Both the position numbers and the translations under genes were made by a program. The notes beneath the pieces are model-generated. The model did no database searches. It worked only from the letters and a program-made list of their open reading frames with translations, and was not told the DNA's origin. Shown here one piece after another: positions 58,146 to 64,000 of a stretch of DNA of 64,000 bases. The DNA is from Neospora caninum Liverpool (Eukaryota; Apicomplexa; Conoidasida; Eucoccidiorida; Sarcocystidae), in NCBI RefSeq assembly GCF_000208865.1, contig NC_018396.1:4706514-4770513 (forward strand), written 5' to 3'. Position 1 is the stretch's first letter; the number at the start of each line of letters is the position of its first letter.

Positions 58146-61100
58146 ATGGAACACAGGGCATTAGGAGAGCCTACGCACGGACGTCTGCGGTGTCAAGTTG
58201 GCGATGATATCCGGCAGTTCCGCGCCGCAGACAGGTTCTTGTTCCCTCAGTGCTGCAATTCAAGTCCGTCAGATCTCAAAAGAAGGATCTTTTCTTTTGT
58301 GGGGGGACATGGAGAGCCGCACCTTCCTTATGCGCGACGGCATGGCCAAAGTTTCTCCCTTTCGAACGTGCTGTCTTCCAGGCCGTGTCATTCGCCTGCG
58401 CGAGGCAGATGTTCTAGCACCGAAAAGGGTGGAAAGTCGCGAACACTGTTCAAGTCAAAACGAGGCCATCTCCACCGACCAGTGCAGTTGCCTTCCAGCA
58501 GACACTGCGGTTTAACAGCTGCATGCTCGTGTCCTCGAATATGCAAATGGCGTGCTACATGCCTCGATGTTTTGGCATGCTGGCTCTTCAGTGCGCTGCT
58601 GTGTACTACGTCGTTGTCCGTAATCTGGAGACTACCCAATGTGCCTCTCTTATCGATCGTCGGAGGAGTAGCCTCTGAGCCAAGTTATCACCGAACGCCA
58701 TCTATTCCTTTCCCCGCTCAAAACGAGCTCGATACAGACATACCTACGATGCTCCCCACCCCGCCGTCTGACATGCTCCCGTCCTCTAATCACCCGGGAA
58801 CGTTTTCGGCTGCGATATCCTCAGCCATTCCAGCCGTGAAGACCATCGAGCATGTGGCGGACTTCTTTCCGGCTGCTCATGAAGGTGGTTCCTCTTTTCA
58901 AAGCAGCCAAAAAGAAACCTACCACATCCCTGTATCAGCCTCCCAGCAAAGCCCGCAGACGCCCTCGATGCAGCAGTCCGTCCCATTGCCGCAGCTCCCC
59001 CCAACTGTTAGCATCGGCAGTTATGTACTGGACAATGTCGCTGCTTCGTCACCCGGTTCAAGGCTTGTAGGAGCAACACCTCTTTCAGGCCCGAAAGTGG
59101 GACACCCGGTGGAAGGAAGCCCTGTGTTGAATGCAAAAGCTGACAAGGACGGCTGGTTTCCGATTGAAGACTTGAAGCTCAGTAGAACACACTTCGACGT
59201 CACTCTGAAGCAGGGCGAACGCTTGACCCTTCCGTTTTCTCTCACCGCTAACGAGAAAGCCAAGGTGTTTTTGAGAGCTGCGGCCAACTTCGAGAAGTCG
59301 GCCAGGACCATTGAGCGAACTGCGGATCTTCTGTTCATGCACGAGATAGAAGAGAGGCAATCTCAAATGCGCCGAGATCGTGAACGCCAGCAAAATCGTC
59401 CTGATCTAGATTGCCGCACGAGTGACGGTCCGTGCCTCTCTGCTGGCGCGTTTGTGAGAGATAGTGGTTCCCCTGAACAGGTGGAACACCTGTCCGTCCA
59501 GCAGTCTCCTACCCCAGTCCCATACCACGCAGGTCGACGACTTGGCACAGCCAGCAGCCCCTTCCACGTTAGTGATGCTGCACATCCGCATTACCATGCA
59601 AACCTGGGAGGTGCGCCTGCGGTCACGCCTTCCGATGATCGTCGGGGGGGGACTCGACCCCGGCGGAGGCCGGAGTTAGCTGCAAGAGCCAACGGAGTCC
59701 AGAGGGCCATTGCGGGGGCCGGAGACGCAAGGCCCTCCTCGGGTGGTAGTGAAGCGCCAGAGAAATATGCAGGCTCCTCCTCACTAGATGGGCTGGGACG
59801 CAGCACAACCGGAATCCCGACTTCGGCTGGCGGCCGCATCCAAGGGACTCCCAATTGGCAATATCGGAGGCAAGTGCCATCGGCACCAAATTCTTCCACG
59901 GGGGAATCATATAGCATAAGGGGAACAGGAGCCCCCTCGTCGGCAAACCCAGCTGTCCCAGATAACCCTTTCCACCCCCTCGCGTACGATGCTTTGCCAG
60001 TGGAACCTTGGGAAGGGTGGTCACACTCCCTTAAGCTGCTGGCAGCCGAAACGAGAAAAGTGGACTGGTCTACCTCCCAGCGTATGCTTCAGTCTGTTCG
60101 CCTCCAAGTTGGAGCGGCAATCACCAGTGATTTAGCCACTAGCGTTCGGAGTGACGCCTCGGACTTGGACCTCCCCAGCAGCAGTCGCATCTCGGGGAGG
60201 CGGGGAGAGGCCAGGGGTCTCGGATTGGTTACAAAAGACGTTAGCCGCGATCGGGGCGGCGCTCAAAGTTCTTCCACATCAGTTGGTTCACTCGGGGAGG
60301 AACGAGGCCCCGCTTTGCCACTATCAAAACTCGAGGTGCAAGAAATAGACAGCACGAACAACTGGCAGTCACACAGCAATCCAGAGAGTCTTTCTCACAA
60401 CGTAGGGAACCTAGAAGCAAGCTCTCCAATGAAGAAACTGCACCAGCTTGTAGGTGAGGCCACCGAATTTCGGGTTGCTGCCAGCTTGCTGGACCATGAC
60501 AAAGCACAGGACTCAGAAAAGCGAGACAACGTACCAGTATCCTCACAGAAAGGTGCGGGCAACGTGAACTTCCTGTCGGAAACGAGAGGTGCCGTTACGA
60601 ATGCTTCGCCGAGCACGCTGTTGGACTCGTCAAAAGCTGATTCACCGACCGCGAACCTGCCGAAACGAAAAACCACGAAAACCAGCCTCTCGATGCCTGA
60701 CCGGCGTCAGTCCCAGATGATCGTTGTGAATGTGGAAGCCTTAGGCAGCCCGATAGACAAGGACACAGGTCGCCCCCTCTTCTACAATGACCGTATTTTG
60801 GTTGGCTGGCGTTGTTCCGACCGTGAACTGCTCGCTCTTAAAGCGCTGGACCTGGAAGAAGAGGAAGAGGAAGTTGGACAGGATGAGAGCGGGCAGTGGA
60901 GTCCCACTTCCTCGGTAGTGAATGTGGAGGGAGAGATGCCTTCTCTCTCAGTGCCTCCCTCTCAAGCACTTCCGGAAGATCCAAGGATATCAACTGCAGA
61001 CGAGGAGCCACACGTGAGCGTGCCTTGTGCTCAGCCAGATTTGAACCGGTCATCCTTCGCGAAGGAAGAATCGGAACGTCGCGTGTGTGGATATGTGCCA

Positions 61101-63620
61101 CCCGATCTGGGTATTGACATCCGCAGCCTCCGGGATTCCCGCCGAACCACATCGGCCTCTTCATCGTCGTCTAATCCAGCTTTTCCTCTCGACCTGTCGC
61201 GAGTTAGCGAGCTCTGGCCGAACGCTCCTCGGCCCAGAAACAACACTGTGGAGTCCTCTACTTTTGCTAACGTTAACCGAAACGATAATTCGTCATCGTG
61301 GGAGTCGCGCGCAGCGGGTTTTTTTCCATATGAGAGCCAGACACAGCAGGCGTCACGGCCAGGGCTGCCAGAATTGAGTGGCGACACGCTCGGAGCCCCA
61401 CCTCGGCGACTGCAAGTCTTGGATCGGATGCTCAAAAGCTTTGCGAGCCCGGAAGTCGAGTCGGTGAAAACCCTCTTCCGGAGGCTGCCTCAGAAAAGAT
61501 CACTGCGAAAGAAAGCCCACCATGACGAAACATGGCAGCGGGCCGAGAATCACATAGATAACCAACGGGCGGTTAATGCAAGTGCAGCTCAAACGAAGTA
61601 TTCGAATTTTGGTCTTGGTACATCCTCGAGAGACTCTGCAGAAGCGAGGCGAAATCCTGTGTCACGAGCCGGGAACAATACAGCCTCAACAGGAGGCGCT
61701 AGGACCAGCAAAGGAAATTCAGATTCTGGTGGTGGCTGGATGTACGAATCAGAACACGCACAGGAACCTGGAACAGGTGGTAAGCTGGAAGGAGGACGCG
61801 GGGCAAAAAACAACCGAGACAATGGGACTGAAAACAGTAAGCTCGGAGAATCGGTAAGAAGGAGGCTTTTGGATGACGACGAACTGTGTGGAATGGATCT
61901 TATCAAGCTGTCCCTCCAGCATTACCGCGCACGGGTTGAAGGGACCAGACACGATGCAGACCCGGCGAACAACTTTGAAGATGTTGAGGCATTGAAAGCG
62001 TTCATGAAGGAGTTCGCATCTCACGATTACGTCGGAGACATTCTATTCCTCGCTCCGGACGCGCCGATCCATGCGCAAGCATTTTCTGCCGTAATGGAAA
62101 GTGACACGATGTCGGCCGATAGAGACGAATCTGCGCCTGCCTCGAGTACCTCGAAGCACCCAACAAAGAATGAAACGAAAGGGGAACAAGCTAAAACAAG
62201 ACCAGCTAACGCGGAACAGCGGCTGGCGCTGGGCCCAGCAGGTGGAGATAGTAGAGGACGAAACAACGCACGTGGGAAGAGCACGGTTGCGAGAAGCACC
62301 TTCCCTTCTCGAAACGCAGAACAGAAAAGCGCGTTTCTGAACAAAACCTTTATCGCCGGTAACGACCGGCCTTTCGATTTGAGGGGCGTTGGCGGGCCCG
62401 GGCGATATGCGACATCATCAGTCTCGACAGAAGAGCGTGTTCTCGATGAGACACACGGGGGCCGGGGACTGGGTTCTCGAGAGCAGTCCGATCAACAAAA
62501 CAACTTAAAACGGTCACTGCAGAGAACTCCACAAGTTTCAGAAAGTGGCGAATGGGAAAGTGGGGGCCCGGTCATTCCCAATGATCCTCTGTTCACCCTG
62601 CAGTGGGCGCTCGGGTCGCCGCCCCAGGATTCGCATATGACTGCAGAGTTTTGTTACATGCGAGCGCGAGAAGAACTGGAGGGAAGAGCGTCAGAAGCAA
62701 TAGAAAGAGGGACAGCTGGCCCCCCGCAGCCGACGCCAAGCAGCTCTCAGCTTGCAAAGGTGAGACAGCTCTGTGCGGCTGCTGGCCACAAGGACAAGAA
62801 CGTAACCGGCGAGAAAATCCGATCCACAGCCCTTGCCGAGGAGGCTGAACATGAGCAAGGAGGAGAAACAGATCAACAGATTTGGGAGGACGAAAGAGGT
62901 GAGACGACGCCGGACAGTGCCTCGACTCTCCAGTCAGAGACCCATAAAGCAGATGTCCAAGAACTGGAAGGAGACATGGAAAACGGGCCTTCCAGTCCCT
63001 CTCCTAAGACCAGCGCAACGCTGCACGCACTACAAGGCAGCCATATGGGAACAGGTGGAGGTCCAGCAATTGGCGAAAGCTCAGCTGATACAAACAGCAT
63101 TGACATGGTCAAGGCGTGGCAATTGAGTCTTAGTCCTCAGGAGGATGACAAGCGGAAGAAACCGGAAGTCCTCGTTGCTGTTATTGATACAGGTGTGACC
63201 CTGAACTACGCCTCACCAGGCGACGGCGATCACGCCTGTGGCCACACAAAGCCGCGATTCATCTGTTCAGCCGTGTGGCATTCTTGTGAGATAAGCAAGT
63301 GAAACACCGAGCAACGAAAAGGGGATTGGGTCCTCCGTGTGTCAAACATTGCAGTTGCTGCTTCTGGCTGTCCGTTAATAGCACCGACACGTTTCCTTCC
63401 CAGTCTCAGTCGATCGGAGTTTTTTTGCTTACTCTCTCAGGAGTCAACTATATCCACTCAGACCTTGCAAAGAGCATCTGGGTCAACGAGCAGGAGCTAA
63501 ACGGCGTGCCTGGATTTGACGACGACCAGAACGGTTATATCGATGATGTGTATGGCTGGAATTTTCTGCACGGGAACAATAACCCTATGGATGACAACGG
63601 TCACGGCTCTCATGTTGCAG
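58146..63620 (+). CDS. Subtilisin-like serine protease (family S8), giant N-terminal region; 3' part beyond the window
   Basis: Exons 58146-63192 and 63441-63620; the gene continues past 64000. The first 1,742 residues are visible. Seen: a hydrophobic segment at about 139-161, a candidate recessed signal anchor; a long Ser/Pro/Gly-rich region; VNVEA...NDRILVGWR from about residue 860 and LKAFMKEFASHDYVGD with PDAPIHA at 1282-1310, which may be the two halves of an inhibitor-type pro-domain; PNDPLFTLQWAL at about 1478, a common subtilase entry motif; VAVIDTG with catalytic Asp1681; DDDQNGYIDDVYGWNF; and HGSHVAG with catalytic His1737. The Asp-His spacing of 56 fits apicomplexan subtilases. The Ser-containing exon is not in the window. 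The intron splits the Gly codon after Asp-Thr; joining g/ga restores DTGVNYIHSDL. Start at 58146 is the first Met; an upstream exon cannot be excluded. Such proteases process surface and secretory-organelle proteins; which one this is I cannot tell. Confidence 0.88.
63193..63440 (+). other. Protease intron 1
   Basis: 248 bases, donor gtgtga at 63193 and acceptor ctctcag ending at 63440. The donor is weak. Reading through it stays open for 36 codons and stops at 63300-63302, losing His and Ser of the active site, so a retained-intron product would be inactive. Confidence 0.85.
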
Positions 63621-64000
63621 GTTCGTAGTGCCTCCTTCCTTCCTTCTTGTTTCGGTGTTGAGATAGAGAGTCCAAGCGAGCAAGAGAGTATGTAATGGGG
63701 GGAGGCTTACACAGGAGTACTGCGACTGGAAAAACTGGCTTTCCCGCTCGTGACCCGGTCACGCCAGAAAACGAAAACACTATAAGCCTTAATACGCATA
63801 TATATATATATATACATAGATAGAAATATACATATGAATAGGTGTACTGCCTCTCTAATCCACTCCTCCTGCCTGACTCAAGTGTTCCGCTGCTGCTCTT
63901 GTAGTGCGGTGTTGGAAGTGTTTGTGTTGATCCACTCCGGTTCCTCTCGGCACTTGTTTTCTGGACAGCGGTTCATGTCTAGACTATCCTTGTGTTGGGC
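63621..64000 (+). other. Start of protease intron 2
   Basis: Donor gttcgt at 63621 follows catGTTGCAg, in the same phase (1) as the previous intron. The rest of the window shows no subtilase motif and includes a (TA)n run at about 63799-63815, so the intron exceeds 380 bases. Confidence 0.75.

Noticed and set aside
1..64000. tRNA or rRNA genes
   Set aside because: Scanning by eye for B-box-like ggttcgan and rRNA landmarks found only isolated partial matches (for example near 32598 and 42567) without a matching A box or stem.
1..64000. Transposon, virus or defence-type system
   Set aside because: No transposase, reverse transcriptase, integrase or terminal repeat was seen; all well-supported coding sequence belongs to ordinary eukaryotic genes.

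Overview
The window is nuclear DNA of a coccidian apicomplexan, most likely Toxoplasma gondii or a close relative (Hammondia, Neospora). The grounds are short exons separated by introns of a few hundred bases with GTRAG donors and YAG acceptors, an A-rich start context (gcaaaaATG, gcacaATG), many (TA)n and (TATG)n runs inside introns, the protein families present, and a Ser/Arg-rich, low-complexity coding style. The species call is inference; there is no marker gene here.

Layout. 1-558 holds the 3' end of an unidentified + strand gene. 2329-3606 (+) is an intronless tandem CCCH zinc-finger protein. 47852-5217 (-) is one 42.6 kb gene in 67 exons for an axonemal dynein heavy chain; I resolved every exon by reading frame, splice sites and phase. 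The joined CDS is 13,734 bases (4,577 residues), every junction closes in phase, and the N-terminal tail, linker, AAA1-AAA6, stalk with microtubule-binding domain and C-terminal domain are in the expected order. Its AAA6 and C-terminal region resemble the DNAH2 / Chlamydomonas DHC10 (I1/f inner-arm beta) class. 49916-55397 (+) is an eight-exon RNA-binding protein of 568 residues: RS-rich N-terminus, four KH domains built as two copies of a two-KH unit, and an RGG/YGG/RS tail. 58146-beyond 64000 (+) is the 5' part of a very large subtilisin-like protease (family S8); the window ends before the exon with the catalytic serine.

How the genes relate. They are not an operon, and eukaryotic neighbours need not be related. 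The dynein and KH genes are head to head across 2.06 kb, so they may share a promoter region; the CCCH and dynein genes converge. In coccidia the only flagellated stage is the male gamete, so the dynein should serve microgamete motility in the definitive host. CCCH and KH proteins are candidate post-transcriptional regulators. The protease is predicted to enter the secretory pathway through a recessed signal anchor.

I found no prokaryote-style system, CRISPR array, transposon or tRNA. The most unusual items are the duplicated bi-KH architecture with an in-frame stop formed at an exon-intron junction, the giant protease with large insertions around its pro-domain, and the fully intact dynein motor. 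The introns hold many TA-rich microsatellites, which create spurious Tyr-Ile ORFs on both strands.
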